Part shown: one piece after another, positions 16,933-26,568 of the stretch
How positions within the stretch are numbered: the first letter of the stretch is position 1
Layout of the letters: each line of letters opens with the position of its first letter
From: JANWHV01 sp035534995
GTDB lineage: Bacteria > Chloroflexota > UBA5177 > JANWHV01
Direction: 5' to 3'
Length of the DNA: 64,000 nt
NCBI GenBank assembly: GCA_035534995.1
Contig: DATLQX010000141.1
Coordinates: 1-64,000 of the forward strand
Position numbers and translations under genes: made by a program
The notes under the pieces: model-generated
What the model was told of the DNA's origin: nothing
Seen by the model: only the letters and a program-made list of their open reading frames with translations
The model's database searches: none

Positions 16933-17763
16933 CTAATAACTTAGTTTTCCTTCGGCGTTCGTGCGATCAACGATCGCTGCCGGACTTCGACTCCAGCCCG
17001 TGTCGGCCAGATCCGCTTGCAGGCCGGTCAGCATGTAGTGCACCTCGCTCGCCAGGGCGCAAAATTGGAAACCCTCGGCGATCCGCCGGCGAACCCCGGC
17101 GGCATTCGAGCAGTGAATCCCAGGCGCGACCCCGTGGCGGCGGCACGTATCGCCAATCGTGGCGATCGCCGCCTGAAGTTCAGGGTGGTCGCTTTCCAAC
17201 GGCACTCCCACCCCGATACCCATTGAGGCAGCAAGATCGTTCGGTCCGATGAAACAGGCGTCGATCCCCGGCACGCTCAGGATCGCGTCGGCGTTCTCGA
17301 CTCCCTGGATGTGCTCGATCTGCACCACCAGCAGCAGTTCGTCGTTGGCATGGCCAAAATAGTGGGCCGTCGGGGCGTCAAAGCTCGCCCCATGGCGGCG
17401 TCCGCCCACGCTCCTGGCCCCCAGGAGGGGGTACCGTATGGCGGCGGCGGCCTGCTCCGCCTCGGCTCGGGTGTTGACCATGGGGACAACCACGCCCCAG
17501 GCCCCGGCGTCCAGCACGCGCTTGAAATGTTCCGGGTTATTCCAGGGAATGCGGACCATCGGTGCCGCCTGGCAGTGCGCCATGGCGGTAAACATCAAGG
17601 ACAGCGTCCTGATATCGATCGGGCTATGCTCCGTGTCCACTACCAGCCAGTCGAACCCGAGCCCACCGACGAACTCCGCCGTCTCGGGCGAGGGGAGGCC
17701 CAGCCACGTGCCAATTGACGGCTCGCCCGCCGCCAAACGCCGCTTCACATGATTCGCGCGCAT
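16933..17763 (-). CDS. HpcH/HpaI-type aldolase
   Basis: A 276-residue class II (divalent-metal) pyruvate aldolase of the HpaI/RhmA/GarL group. Motifs: GTWLGLPSPETAEF, LVVDTEHSPID, VQIEHIQGVEN (metal Glu) and CFIGPNDLAASMG (metal Asp). These enzymes cleave 2-keto-3-deoxy sugar acids or 4-hydroxy-2-oxo acids to pyruvate and an aldehyde. The substrate is not set by the neighbours, though an enolase-superfamily sugar-acid enzyme is encoded ten kb away. The gene lies just upstream of, and divergent from, a peptide-type transporter. Confidence 0.88.
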   Translation of the reverse strand: MRANHVKRRLAAGEPSIGTWLGLPSPETAEFVGGLGFDWLVVDTEHSPIDIRTLSLMFTAMAHCQAAPMVRIPWNNPEHFKRVLDAGAWGVVVPMVNTRAEAEQAAAAIRYPLLGARSVGGRRHGASFDAPTAHYFGHANDELLLVVQIEHIQGVENADAILSVPGIDACFIGPNDLAASMGIGVGVPLESDHPELQAAIATIGDTCRRHGVAPGIHCSNAAGVRRRIAEGFQFCALASEVHYMLTGLQADLADTGWSRSPAAIVDRTNAEGKLSY

Positions 17764-18003
17764 CGTCGCCCACTTTCTACAAGAGAACTCTGAACAGTCA
17801 GAGTATAGCCAGACCGCGACTGCTGTACACTAGGTACCGCGCGCGCCCCTCATCCTGCGTTCTCGCCAGGGCCAGTCGTCCTGCTATACTCATCCTGTTC
17901 TATTGATGTACTAGGGTAATCCGGCAAGCGTGCGAGCCGGATCGAGACCACGATCCGGCCGGTACGGCTGTAGCGGCCCGGAGAGAGGAGTGTTTGGGGG
18001 CTT

Positions 18004-19650
18004 ATGCGTACTCGTCGTCTCGTCGCCCGTCTTGGCGCGGCCGCCGTTCTCGGTATACCAACGCTCGGGCTGGGTACCCACTTGAGCGCTCTCCGGCCGG
18101 CCAGGGCGGCCGCCGCGGGCGGATCGATCACGGTGGATTACAGCATCGACGCCGCCACCTTCGATCCGGCGGAGTCGATCAATCCACCGGATAACGGGAT
18201 CACCACCGGTGCGTTATTCAGTGGGCTCTATCGGATTAACGTGCAGGGTAAGCTCGTCCCCGATATTGCCGCCGGCTTCCCTCAGGTATCGGACAGTCAG
18301 AAGGTTTTCACCGTCCACCTCAAACACGGAGTCATGTTTAACGGGGTCGGATTTACCGCCCGTGAAGTGACCGCCGCCGATGTGGTCTACACGATCAACC
18401 GGACTCTGAATCCCAAGCTCAAGCCGCAAGCCTCTCCCTTCGCGGGCGATGACATGGCCATCCAGGGCGCTGCCGCTTACGTAAACGGGAAGGCGGCCAG
18501 CGTCTCCGGGGTGCAAGCACTGGACAAGTATACAGTCCGTTTTACCCTGGCTCGCTCGCTCTCGTCATTCCCCTACGCCCTCGCCTACACGGGAAACTTC
18601 ATCGTCCCCAAGGAGGCGGTCGCCAAATACGGGGTTGATTTTGGCTCGCATCCGGTGGGAACCGGCCCCTTCATGCTCAAGCAGTGGGTGAAGGGCCAGA
18701 AGGCGATCCTGGTCCGGAACCCTCTGTATTTCGTCAAGGGCCTCCCGTACCTTGACGGCCTTACCTTCGAGTTCAACGTGGGGAAGAACCTGGAAGTGCT
18801 ACGGTGGAAAAGCGGCCAGATCGACGCCATCGGCGACTCCTCGGATTTGAGCCCCGAGACGGCGTTCGAGCTGTTGAACGACCCCACGTACAAGCAATAC
18901 GTCGAACCCACCCAGCCTTCAGGTACGACCAACGTCCTCTATATCAATAACCTCATCCCCCCCTTCAATAACAAGCTGGTCCGCGAGGCCGTGGCCTACG
19001 CGATCGACAAAAAGCAACTGGTGAAGCGTTACCGGGGGCAGGCCACGGTCAGCACGCAGATTTACCCACCGGCCGTCACCCAGCACGATCCCAGCTTCCA
19101 GGGCTACCCGTACAATCCGGCCAGGGCCGCGGCGCTGCTGAAGCAGGCCGGCTACAAGGGAACACCAGTGGAGGTGCTGGTCGATGAAGGGGCATCGAAC
19201 GATCCGGTGGAGGAGCCGGTGGTAGTCCAGGATCTCCGGGCCGCGGGCTTCACGGTGAAGGTGAAAGGGGTATCCGACTCAGTGGCCGGCAACTTGATCT
19301 TCACCAACAAGGGATACACGATCATCTTCGGCTATTGGAGCATGGACTATCCCGATGCCTTCGACTTCGTGGATCCCACCTATACCTCGGATGGGTTCAA
19401 CGGCGGCTTGAACTTCAGTCGCTATCAGAATCCGCGGGTCGATACATTGGCCGCCCAGGCCGAGGCCCTGCCTTTTGGCGCCGCCCGCGACGCGGTGTAC
19501 GCCAGGATCCAGCGGATCCTGGTGGACGACGTGGCGGCGGTCCCGTTATTCTACCGGTTGCGGTTCAATCTGGATGGCCCCCATGTGGCCGGCCTTGGCT
19601 GGACTCCGGCTTATAGCTTTAACGAATGGGCCTACGCCCAGCGGCGGTAG
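18004..19650 (+). CDS. Extracellular solute-binding protein, family 5 (peptide/oligosaccharide type)
   Basis: A 548-residue SBP_bac_5 protein. The N-terminus has an Arg-rich start and hydrophobic stretch followed by ARAAAAGG, an export signal. The mature part begins GSITVDYSIDAATFDPAES, and contains the family block KYGVDFGSHPVGTGPF and VREAVAYAIDKKQLV. It would deliver peptides, opines or oligosaccharides to the DppC/DppB-like permeases immediately downstream. GAGAGAGGAG lies upstream of the ATG. Confidence 0.9.
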   Translation: MRTRRLVARLGAAAVLGIPTLGLGTHLSALRPARAAAAGGSITVDYSIDAATFDPAESINPPDNGITTGALFSGLYRINVQGKLVPDIAAGFPQVSDSQKVFTVHLKHGVMFNGVGFTAREVTAADVVYTINRTLNPKLKPQASPFAGDDMAIQGAAAYVNGKAASVSGVQALDKYTVRFTLARSLSSFPYALAYTGNFIVPKEAVAKYGVDFGSHPVGTGPFMLKQWVKGQKAILVRNPLYFVKGLPYLDGLTFEFNVGKNLEVLRWKSGQIDAIGDSSDLSPETAFELLNDPTYKQYVEPTQPSGTTNVLYINNLIPPFNNKLVREAVAYAIDKKQLVKRYRGQATVSTQIYPPAVTQHDPSFQGYPYNPARAAALLKQAGYKGTPVEVLVDEGASNDPVEEPVVVQDLRAAGFTVKVKGVSDSVAGNLIFTNKGYTIIFGYWSMDYPDAFDFVDPTYTSDGFNGGLNFSRYQNPRVDTLAAQAEALPFGAARDAVYARIQRILVDDVAAVPLFYRLRFNLDGPHVAGLGWTPAYSFNEWAYAQRR

Positions 19651-19700
19651 TCGGTGGCGAGGGTCGCGGCAGGGTGTGACTCAGCGCGACCCTAGCCGGA

Positions 19701-20612
19701 GTGGGAACAGTGCAGGACGCCGCCGTCGCGCGTAGCGAAACGACCGAGCTTGCCGATCCCCAGGGGCTACGGCCGCGATCGGGAACCCTGGGGAAGTTGG
19801 TCCGCGATCCAGGGGCCGTGATCGGGATCATCCTGGTGGTCACCGTGCTCTCGCTTGCCCTCCTGGCTCCCGTGTTATCCCCGCATGACCCCAACTTCAT
19901 TTTTGATGATGGGACCAGCGACAACGGGGGCCCTCTCGGCCATACGGCGAAGTTTCTCCTGGGCACCGACCCGCAAGGGCGCGATGTGTTAAGCCGGCTT
20001 CTCTGGAGCAGCCGCGTCTCGCTGGCAATCGCGGCGGTTGCCATGTTTATGACCGCGCTGGTGGGGGTGATGGTGGGCTGCCTGGCGGGGTATTTCCGCG
20101 GTTGGGTGGATGTTCTACTCATGCGCGTCACCGATGTGCTCCTGGCCTTCCCCCCCGTGCTGCTCGCCATGGCCCTGGCGGCCGCGTTCGGGGCCGGTTT
20201 CGGGAGCGTGGTGGCGGTGGTCGCCGCGGTCGCCTGGCCGCCGCTGGCCCGGACCGTCTATGCCCAGGTACTGACCGTCCGCGAACGTGACTACGTGGAG
20301 GCGGCTCGGGCCTTGGGGGCCGGGAACCTGAGAATATTACGCCGGCATATCGCCCCGCAAGTGCTGCCGATCATGCTGGTGTATACCACCCTCGGCGTCG
20401 CCACGGCGGTGAGTCTCGAATCCACCCTCAGCTTCCTCGGACTGGGGATTCCCGCCACCGAACTTTCCTGGGGCGTGATGCTCAATATCGCGCTCGATTT
20501 TTACCAGAGCGATCCCCCGCTCCTGCTGTACCCAGCCCTGGCGATCGTCCTCACCGTCCTGGGCTTCACCCTGGTTGGTGAAGGTCTCAGACGGGCCACG
20601 GCGGCCGAATGA
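19701..20612 (+). CDS. Peptide-type ABC transporter permease, DppC-like
   Basis: About 303 residues with the OppC-type N-terminal extension (LVRDPGAVIGIILVVTVLSL) and the binding-protein-dependent permease domain; the EAA loop is ARALGAGNLRILRRHIAPQV. Fifty bases downstream of the binding protein. GTG at 19701 or at 19710 could be the start; the GGAGTGGGA run would serve the second. It forms a heteromer with the DppB-like subunit that follows. Confidence 0.88.
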   Translation: MGTVQDAAVARSETTELADPQGLRPRSGTLGKLVRDPGAVIGIILVVTVLSLALLAPVLSPHDPNFIFDDGTSDNGGPLGHTAKFLLGTDPQGRDVLSRLLWSSRVSLAIAAVAMFMTALVGVMVGCLAGYFRGWVDVLLMRVTDVLLAFPPVLLAMALAAAFGAGFGSVVAVVAAVAWPPLARTVYAQVLTVRERDYVEAARALGAGNLRILRRHIAPQVLPIMLVYTTLGVATAVSLESTLSFLGLGIPATELSWGVMLNIALDFYQSDPPLLLYPALAIVLTVLGFTLVGEGLRRATAAE

Positions 20613-20631
20613 GCAAGAAGGAGCGGCGGCG

Positions 20632-21558
20632 ATGCTGACCTTTATCGTGAAACGGCTGTTTCTGGCGGTGTTGGTGCTGGTGGGTATCTCCATGCTCAGC
20701 TTCGCCCTTCTGAGTTTGGTCCCCGGAGACCCGGCCCGCCTCCTGGCCGGCCAGCAAGCCTCCCCCGCCGTGGTGGCCCAGATTCGCCATTCCTGGGGGC
20801 TCGACCAGCCGGCGCCAATCCGCTACCTGACCTACATGAGTCACGTGGTCCGCGGAGATTTGGGCCGTTCGTACATGGAAGACGAGGATGTGCTCCCCGC
20901 GATCCTCTCTCGTTTCCCCAACACGGCGAAACTTGCACTGGCCGGGATCATCTGCGAGATGATCGTGGCCTTCCCGCTGGGCGTCGCGGCCGCCGCTCGA
21001 TCCGGCGGCTGGCTTGACCGCGCCCTCCTGGCCTTCACCGCTCTTTCGATCTCCACCCCAACCTTCCTGGTGGCCCTCCTACTCCTTCTCAGCCTCGGTT
21101 CGGCCACCCATCTCCTGCCCCTGGGCGGCTATGGGGAGCCGTGGCCGAAATACGTGATCCTCCCGGCCCTGGCGATTGGGATCCCCGGTGGCGCCTGGTA
21201 TTCTCGGCTGCTCCGCACCTCGCTCCTGGAGACCCGGCGGCTGGAGTTCATCCGGGCGGCGCGGGCCAAGGGCGTCTCGCGCCGCCGCCTCCTGGTTCGC
21301 CATGTTCTTCCCATCGCCGTCCTACCACTTCTCCCGATCATCGGCGCCGATCTCGCCACCCTCCTGGGCGGGGTCGTGGTGGTGGAGGGCGTGACCAACT
21401 GGCCTGGGATGGGCTTGCAAGCGTATATCGCGCTCAAGTCGCTCGATATTCCCCTGGTCATGGGCACCGTTCTCCTGGCCGGCCTGGTGGTGGTGACCCT
21501 CAACCTAGTCGTGGATATCGCGGTGGCCGTGCTGGACCCGCGCGTACGTTTAGGGTAG
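20632..21558 (+). CDS. Peptide-type ABC transporter permease, DppB-like
   Basis: A 308-residue permease: MLTFIVKRLFLAVLVLVGIS is the standard OppB N-terminus, and the EAA loop is RAARAKGVSRRRLLVRHVLP. GAAGGAG about nine bases before the ATG fixes the start. The order SBP-DppC-DppB is the reverse of the usual B-then-C order. No ATP-binding genes follow, so the importer must borrow ATPases from elsewhere. Confidence 0.88.
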   Translation: MLTFIVKRLFLAVLVLVGISMLSFALLSLVPGDPARLLAGQQASPAVVAQIRHSWGLDQPAPIRYLTYMSHVVRGDLGRSYMEDEDVLPAILSRFPNTAKLALAGIICEMIVAFPLGVAAAARSGGWLDRALLAFTALSISTPTFLVALLLLLSLGSATHLLPLGGYGEPWPKYVILPALAIGIPGGAWYSRLLRTSLLETRRLEFIRAARAKGVSRRRLLVRHVLPIAVLPLLPIIGADLATLLGGVVVVEGVTNWPGMGLQAYIALKSLDIPLVMGTVLLAGLVVVTLNLVVDIAVAVLDPRVRLG

Positions 21559-21750
21559 ATAGTAGCCGTGGTGCCTACGGCTATAGCCGGTGACCCACCG
21601 CCACAGCCGGAGGTATCGACCCAGCCCCCGCACGCGGGCCACACCAATTCTTGCTATCCTTACCGGCACGAGACCCGACGAGGCCGCGGAGGTACCAACT
21701 TGTCATAAGGTTGGGGGGAGGGTTGCGGCTCAGGGTTGAGGAGGCACGCC

Positions 21751-24700
21751 ATGCCGGAACCGAGCGAAAAGCTGTCCACGTTTGACCATCTGGTAGTGAT
21801 TGGGTCATCTGCCGGTGGGATTACGGCCCTCTCCACCCTGGTGGCCACCTTGCCGCTGGATTTCCCCGCCCCCATCGTGATCGCCCAACACCTCGATCCA
21901 TCCCGGGCCAGCCATCTCGGTGAGATTCTGGCCCGCCGCAGCACGCTGCCGGTGCGCATTCTGACCGAGCACGAAGCACTGGCTCCTGGCGTGGTCTTCG
22001 TGGTTCCCTCCAACCGCAATGTGGAAATCACCGATCACGCGGTTCGTTTGAATACTGAACTGGTCGGGCGCTCGAAGCCGTCGGTCGATGTTTTGTTGAG
22101 CACCGCCGCCGCGCTGTTTGGCGAGAATCTGGTCGCCGTTATCCTTACCGGCAGCGGCTCGGATGGGGCGGCAGGTGCTCGGGCCGTGAAGGCGGCCGGC
22201 GGCACGGTGGTGATCCAGGATCCCGAGACGGCTGAGTTTCCCTCCATGCCCCGAGCCTTGGCGCCGACCTCGGTTGATGTGGTGTCCAGCCTGGAAAACA
22301 TGGGCGCCGTGCTGTACACCCTGGTGACCGGCGTGAAGGCGCCGCGCGCATCACAGGATGAGCGCGCGCTTGGCGCGGTGCTGGCGGAGGTGCGGACCCG
22401 GCAGGGGCTGGACTTTACCCGTTATAAGATGCCCACCATCCTCCGCCGCGTCCGCCGGCGCATGGCCGCGACCGGCACGACCACGCTCTCGGCCTATCAG
22501 TCGTATCTGCTGGAACACCCAGGCGAAACCCCTCGCCTGGTTAACTCGTTGTTGATCAACGTCACCGAGTTTTTCCGCGATCCAGCGCTCTTCGAGCATC
22601 TCCGGCAGCATGGGTTGCCGGATATTCTCGCGCTCGCGCGTGCGCAAGGTACCGACCTGCGCATCTGGTCGGCGGGCTGCGCCACCGGCGAGGAAGCCTA
22701 CTCGCTGGCCATCTTGATCGCGGAAATGCTCGGCCCCGACCTGGAGCAAGTGACGGTCCGCTTGTTCGCCACCGATGTCGATGGCGAGGCGATCACCTTT
22801 GCTCGCCGCGGTATCTACCCGGCCGCCGCGCTGACCTCTCTGACCCCGGCGCTCATTGAGCGCTACTTCATTCCGATCGACGGGGCCTTCGAGGTGAGCA
22901 AACGCATCCGTGGGCTGATCGTCTTCGGCGAGCATGATTTGGCGCAACGGCCGCCGTTCCCGCGCATTGACCTGGTGCTGTGCCGCAACGTGCTGATCTA
23001 TTTCACCCCGGAATTGCAAACCCGGGCTCTTCGGCTTTTTGCCTTCGCCTTGCGCGATCGCGGCTATCTGGTGCTTGGCAAAGCGGAGACACCTCGGCCT
23101 TTGAACGACTACTTTGAATGCGTGGACTCTTCCCTCAAGATCTACCAGCGTCACGGCGCGCGCACGGTGCTGCCGCCTACCTGGAGTAAAGAGGCGACAG
23201 CGGTTGCCGTGCCCCGAGCTCGGACGAACGGACATCGGCCGGAAGAATTGTCGGCCCTGGAGAGCCCGGGCCCGGCGGAGGTTGATCCCGACCACGCGTT
23301 AGAGGAGCCGCCGGCCGGCGCCACTCAGGACGGCTTGCTGGACGATATTCCCCTTGGCGTGGTGGTGGTGGATCGGCGCTACGACATCCTGACTATTAAC
23401 CGTGCCGCTCGGCTACTTCTCGGTGTCTACCACGAGGCGATTGGCGAGGATTTGATCCACCTGGCCCAGAGTTTGCCGGGCCCTCTCTTGCGGGCCGCTA
23501 TTGACGCGGCGTTCCGCGATGGTTCATCGACTCGCCTGGACCAGGTGGTGCCGGTCGTCCTGGCCACCGGAGAGGAACGCAGCCTGGAAATTACCTGTCG
23601 GTCGGTTCAGTTGAATACCCCAAACTGGGAAGCTCCAACCGTGATGATCCTGCTCAACGACCATACGGCGGCCGAGCAGGCCAGAGCCAGTCAGGAAGAC
23701 GAAATAGCGCGTTTGACGGCGCGGGTGCGGGACATGGCGCAGGCCAATCAGGCCCTGCTGGCCGCCAACGCGGCGCTCACTACTGCCAGTACGGCCCTAC
23801 GCCAAGACACCGTGGAGGCGCGGGCTGATACGGCGGACGCGCAAGCCCAGACCGAGGAGGTGATCACCCTCAACGAGGAGTTGCAAGCTACCAATGAGGA
23901 GATGGAGACCCTCAACGAGGAGTTGCAAGCCACCATCGAGGAGGTGGAGACCGCGAACGACGAGCTTGATTCCCGCAGGCTGTCTCTGATAGACCTCAAC
24001 TCGTCAATGGAGACCGAGCGCGCGTACCTCGAACTCATTCTCGGGAGCATCGGCGATGCCGTGCTGGTGGTGGATATTAACGGGACGTTCACCAGGACCA
24101 ATGCCGCCTACGACGCGTTGTTTGGCCAGAATACCACGACGATGGTGTTTCTGGATGAGCAGGGAAATCAATTACCGTACGCCGCATTGCCGAGACATCG
24201 CGCGGCGTCCGGGGAGACATTCAACATGGTATTCCGATCGAACGCCGCCGACGGAACCCAGCATTGGTTCGAGGCCAATGGGCGGCCCCTGCTGACTCCC
24301 GATGGAGGGCGCCATGGGGTTGTGGTGATCCGCGACATCACCATGTTTACCCAACATCAGCGGCTGCAGGACGAGTTCCTCTCGCTGGCCAGCCATGAAC
24401 TGCGCACCCCGCTCACCTCCGTTTTGGGGTATCTGGGCATGCTTGAGCGAGGCCTACGCGATCCCATCGGCAACGAACGCTTGCGAGGATTCGCCGCCAA
24501 GGCATTGCACGAAGCGGAGCGCCTGGTTCTCATGGTGCGAGATCTCACCGATGTTTCACGCTTGCAATCCGGCAAGCTCACCCTGGACCGGAAGCCGCTG
24601 GACTTCGCGGCGCTGATCACGCAAGTGGTCGAGCTAGCCCGGGATCTGCCGCCCGGTCACGCTATTCACCTTGAGACGGCTTCGGGGCCGATGACCATTT

Positions 24701-25068
24701 ATGGTGACGCGATGCGGCTTGAGCAAGTGCTCTTCAACATCTTCACCAACTCCATGTTCCACGCTCCCAGCGACCGACCCATTGAAGTGCGGCTTCAACG
24801 CCTGGATGGCGGCGTCCACCTGGAAATAGAAGACCATGGGCGAGGGATCGCTCCCGATCAATTGCCGCGCCTTTTCTCGCGCTTTTACCAGATTGAGAAT
24901 TCCGAATGGGCCTCTCGCCAGGGGATGGGCCTTGGCCTGTTCATCTGCAAGGAACTGGTCACCGCGCATGGCGGCCGGATCGAAGTCGCCTCCACCGAAG
25001 GCGAGGGCACGACTTTCACCGTGTGGCTGCCGCTGTCGGAGGCGGGAGCGGGGGTGGAGGGTACCTAA
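21751..25068 (+). CDS. CheB-CheR-PAS-histidine kinase multidomain protein
   Basis: 1,105 residues. Domains in order: CheB methylesterase (about 10-190; S20 in VIGSSAGG, H47 in AQHLDP, D138 in TGSGSDG); CheR methyltransferase (about 200-470; GCATGEEAYSLA and CRNVLIYF); PAS (about 530-640); a coiled coil of repeated LNEELQATNEEMETLNEELQ type (about 645-760); a second PAS (about 765-870); HisKA with H882 (ASHELRTPLTSV); and HATPase_c ending ... GEGTTFTVWLPL. No transmembrane segment, so it is cytoplasmic. This fused architecture is known in many bacteria and signals outside classical chemotaxis. No CheA, CheW or response regulator gene adjoins it. GAGGAGG nine bases upstream selects the ATG at 21751. 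Confidence 0.92.
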   Translation: MPEPSEKLSTFDHLVVIGSSAGGITALSTLVATLPLDFPAPIVIAQHLDPSRASHLGEILARRSTLPVRILTEHEALAPGVVFVVPSNRNVEITDHAVRLNTELVGRSKPSVDVLLSTAAALFGENLVAVILTGSGSDGAAGARAVKAAGGTVVIQDPETAEFPSMPRALAPTSVDVVSSLENMGAVLYTLVTGVKAPRASQDERALGAVLAEVRTRQGLDFTRYKMPTILRRVRRRMAATGTTTLSAYQSYLLEHPGETPRLVNSLLINVTEFFRDPALFEHLRQHGLPDILALARAQGTDLRIWSAGCATGEEAYSLAILIAEMLGPDLEQVTVRLFATDVDGEAITFARRGIYPAAALTSLTPALIERYFIPIDGAFEVSKRIRGLIVFGEHDLAQRPPFPRIDLVLCRNVLIYFTPELQTRALRLFAFALRDRGYLVLGKAETPRPLNDYFECVDSSLKIYQRHGARTVLPPTWSKEATAVAVPRARTNGHRPEELSALESPGPAEVDPDHALEEPPAGATQDGLLDDIPLGVVVVDRRYDILTINRAARLLLGVYHEAIGEDLIHLAQSLPGPLLRAAIDAAFRDGSSTRLDQVVPVVLATGEERSLEITCRSVQLNTPNWEAPTVMILLNDHTAAEQARASQEDEIARLTARVRDMAQANQALLAANAALTTASTALRQDTVEARADTADAQAQTEEVITLNEELQATNEEMETLNEELQATIEEVETANDELDSRRLSLIDLNSSMETERAYLELILGSIGDAVLVVDINGTFTRTNAAYDALFGQNTTTMVFLDEQGNQLPYAALPRHRAASGETFNMVFRSNAADGTQHWFEANGRPLLTPDGGRHGVVVIRDITMFTQHQRLQDEFLSLASHELRTPLTSVLGYLGMLERGLRDPIGNERLRGFAAKALHEAERLVLMVRDLTDVSRLQSGKLTLDRKPLDFAALITQVVELARDLPPGHAIHLETASGPMTIYGDAMRLEQVLFNIFTNSMFHAPSDRPIEVRLQRLDGGVHLEIEDHGRGIAPDQLPRLFSRFYQIENSEWASRQGMGLGLFICKELVTAHGGRIEVASTEGEGTTFTVWLPLSEAGAGVEGT

Positions 25069-25101
25069 AAGACCACGGGCCGCCTTGGTGACGTTCATAC
25101 C

Positions 25102-25150
25102 ATCCCTCCGCCCATGGTTCTACTGCCAGTAGAATCATGGGCGGAGGGAT
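25102..25150. terminator. Bidirectional hairpin between convergent genes
   Basis: Arms 25102-25123 and 25129-25150 (ATCCCTCCGCCCATGG... outward) pair over 22 bases with one mismatch and a 5-base loop. It lies between the converging kinase and PRC-barrel genes, where a shared terminator is expected, but has no T-run in either direction. Confidence 0.6.
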
Positions 25151-25195
25151 ATCAATATTCCAGGCCAAGGTTCCGTTTCCGCGGCATCACCGCTT

Positions 25196-25849
25196 CTACT
25201 CAGGCATCTGGTCCGAGTCCACGTTGAGGTACACCACTCCTTCATCCACGCTCTCGATCAGGTCGGGATCGAGGACGTGGTCGGTATGGGTGAATAACCC
25301 GGAACGCACCACGAGCTCCGTGACCGCGCCGGTGTCGCTATCGAACGTGATGTCCTCGACCTTGCCCACGTTCTTCCCGTCACGCGCGGTGACGGTGCTG
25401 CCCTTTCCGATCACCGCGTTCTCCCATGCGTCCCGTGACAGCCGGTCGACGGCTTCAGTATCCGTGGCCATCCCCTGGGCGGGATTGGGATTCGTCCCCA
25501 TGTATGGAGTGCCGCCGTAGCCCCCGACAAGGAGGGAGGTCGGCCAGTACAGTGAGCCGTAGCTGTAGCCGGTAGGGGTAAGGTAGTCCGGCGGGGGCAG
25601 CGAGTAATTGGCTTCATGGAACTCCGGCAGGTTCTTCACCTCCTCGGCCGTCATAGCCACCGAAAAGCCGCCATCGGTCGCCTGACGCAAGTCGTCAATC
25701 TGGACCTCGACATCCCTGGGGAGGAACATTCCTTTCCGGACCACCGCCGCCGTTACATCGTTGCGGCTCGGATCCATGATCAGCCGATCCACCGAACCGA
25801 TATCCTGTCCATCGCTTGAGCGCACTGGCGCGCCAATATCAACACGCAT
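25196..25849 (-). CDS. Double PRC-barrel protein
   Basis: About 217 residues with two PRC-barrel modules joined by a Tyr/Pro/Gly-rich linker. Module 1 begins MRVDIGAPVRSSDGQDIGSV and includes AAVVRKGMFLPRDVEVQ; module 2 begins VIGKGSTVTARDGKNVGKVE and includes ELVVRSGLFTHTDHVL. PRC barrels bind RNA or protein partners; this long linear type is typical of stress-associated proteins. GGAAGGAAGGG before the ATG at 25849 sets the start. Confidence 0.82.
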   Translation of the reverse strand: MRVDIGAPVRSSDGQDIGSVDRLIMDPSRNDVTAAVVRKGMFLPRDVEVQIDDLRQATDGGFSVAMTAEEVKNLPEFHEANYSLPPPDYLTPTGYSYGSLYWPTSLLVGGYGGTPYMGTNPNPAQGMATDTEAVDRLSRDAWENAVIGKGSTVTARDGKNVGKVEDITFDSDTGAVTELVVRSGLFTHTDHVLDPDLIESVDEGVVYLNVDSDQMPE

Positions 25850-26094
25850 GGCCTTCCCTTCCTTCCAATAGCTGTGGGCATGTTTCTCGCGCACTTGAAG
25901 CAGCCATCAGCGCGCGAACTGGGAAAAATAGCATCAATAGAGCCAGCCCCACGATCCAAGCATGGCCTTCGGCGCCTTAATTCGCAGCCGCCAAATCACC
26001 TACCCTGGCCGGGAAACCGGACTAACCCATCCTCGCCTGGTTCCGCCTTAGGCCGCTTTGGGCGAGGGTGCCCATCAATTGGGGGAAGAGCGGG

Positions 26095-26385
26095 ATGCCG
26101 GTTGAACATAAGACCCGTCAGAGCACGGGTCAGCTTGGTGCCCAGGCGCGGGACAACGTCATGCAGGCAAAGGCCGGCCTCCAGCAAATGGTGCAAAACA
26201 ACCCGTTGGTGGTTGGCGCTGTCGTCGCCGGCCTTGGGGTCATGGTCGGTCTCGCGGTACCGGAGACGGACAAGGAAAACGAGCTGATGGGGCAGACCCA
26301 CGACGCGCTCATGCAACAGGCGGGACAGGCGGCCCAAGAGACTGTCACGCGGGTAGGTCAGGCCGCCGCCGACGCGATCAAGTAA
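26095..26385 (+). CDS. Small DUF3618/DUF883-like membrane-associated protein
   Basis: A 96-residue protein: a Gln-rich amphipathic helix (STGQLGAQARDNVMQAKAGL), one hydrophobic segment typical of DUF3618/DUF883 proteins (NNPLVVGAVVAGLGVMVGL), and a second helix (TDKENELMGQTHDALMQQAG). Such proteins associate with membranes or ribosomes in stress; family membership here is tentative. GGGGGAAGA precedes the ATG at 26095. Confidence 0.55.
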   Translation: MPVEHKTRQSTGQLGAQARDNVMQAKAGLQQMVQNNPLVVGAVVAGLGVMVGLAVPETDKENELMGQTHDALMQQAGQAAQETVTRVGQAAADAIK

Positions 26386-26400
26386 AATGGGATTGCCGGG

Positions 26401-26550
26401 CCTCCGGCTGAGTCCGAGTGTGGTTGGAAGCCTCCGCTTAAAAGCGGATGTCAGGATTGTTATCGGCCAAAGCCGGGTGTCTGACCTAACGTGTCGTACA
26501 CCCGGCTTTGGCCGATTCGCTATCACTTCCATCCGGCTTTAGCTGGAGGG
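26401..26550. repeat. Cluster of REP-like hairpins
   Basis: Four related units fill this gap between convergent genes: 26401-26417 and 26431-26450 in minus orientation, a 19-bp perfect inverted repeat at 26462-26480/26498-26516 (GGCCAAAGCCGGGTGT type), and 26531-26550 in plus orientation (ATCCGGCTTTAGCTGGAGGG). The approximate consensus is CATCCGGCTTTAGCCGGAGG. A further copy is at 42887-42904. One or more may act as terminators. Confidence 0.6.
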
Positions 26551-26568
26551 CCACGCGGCGGATCGCGC

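Noticed and set aside
17885..17890. TGC-TATACT extended -10 for the peptide-type SBP gene
   Set aside because: No matching -35 and more than 100 bases to the start; not decisive.
21563..21583. Hairpin TAGCCGT-N7-ACGGCTA after dppB as a terminator
   Set aside because: Only 7 bp stem and no T-run; not strong enough to list.
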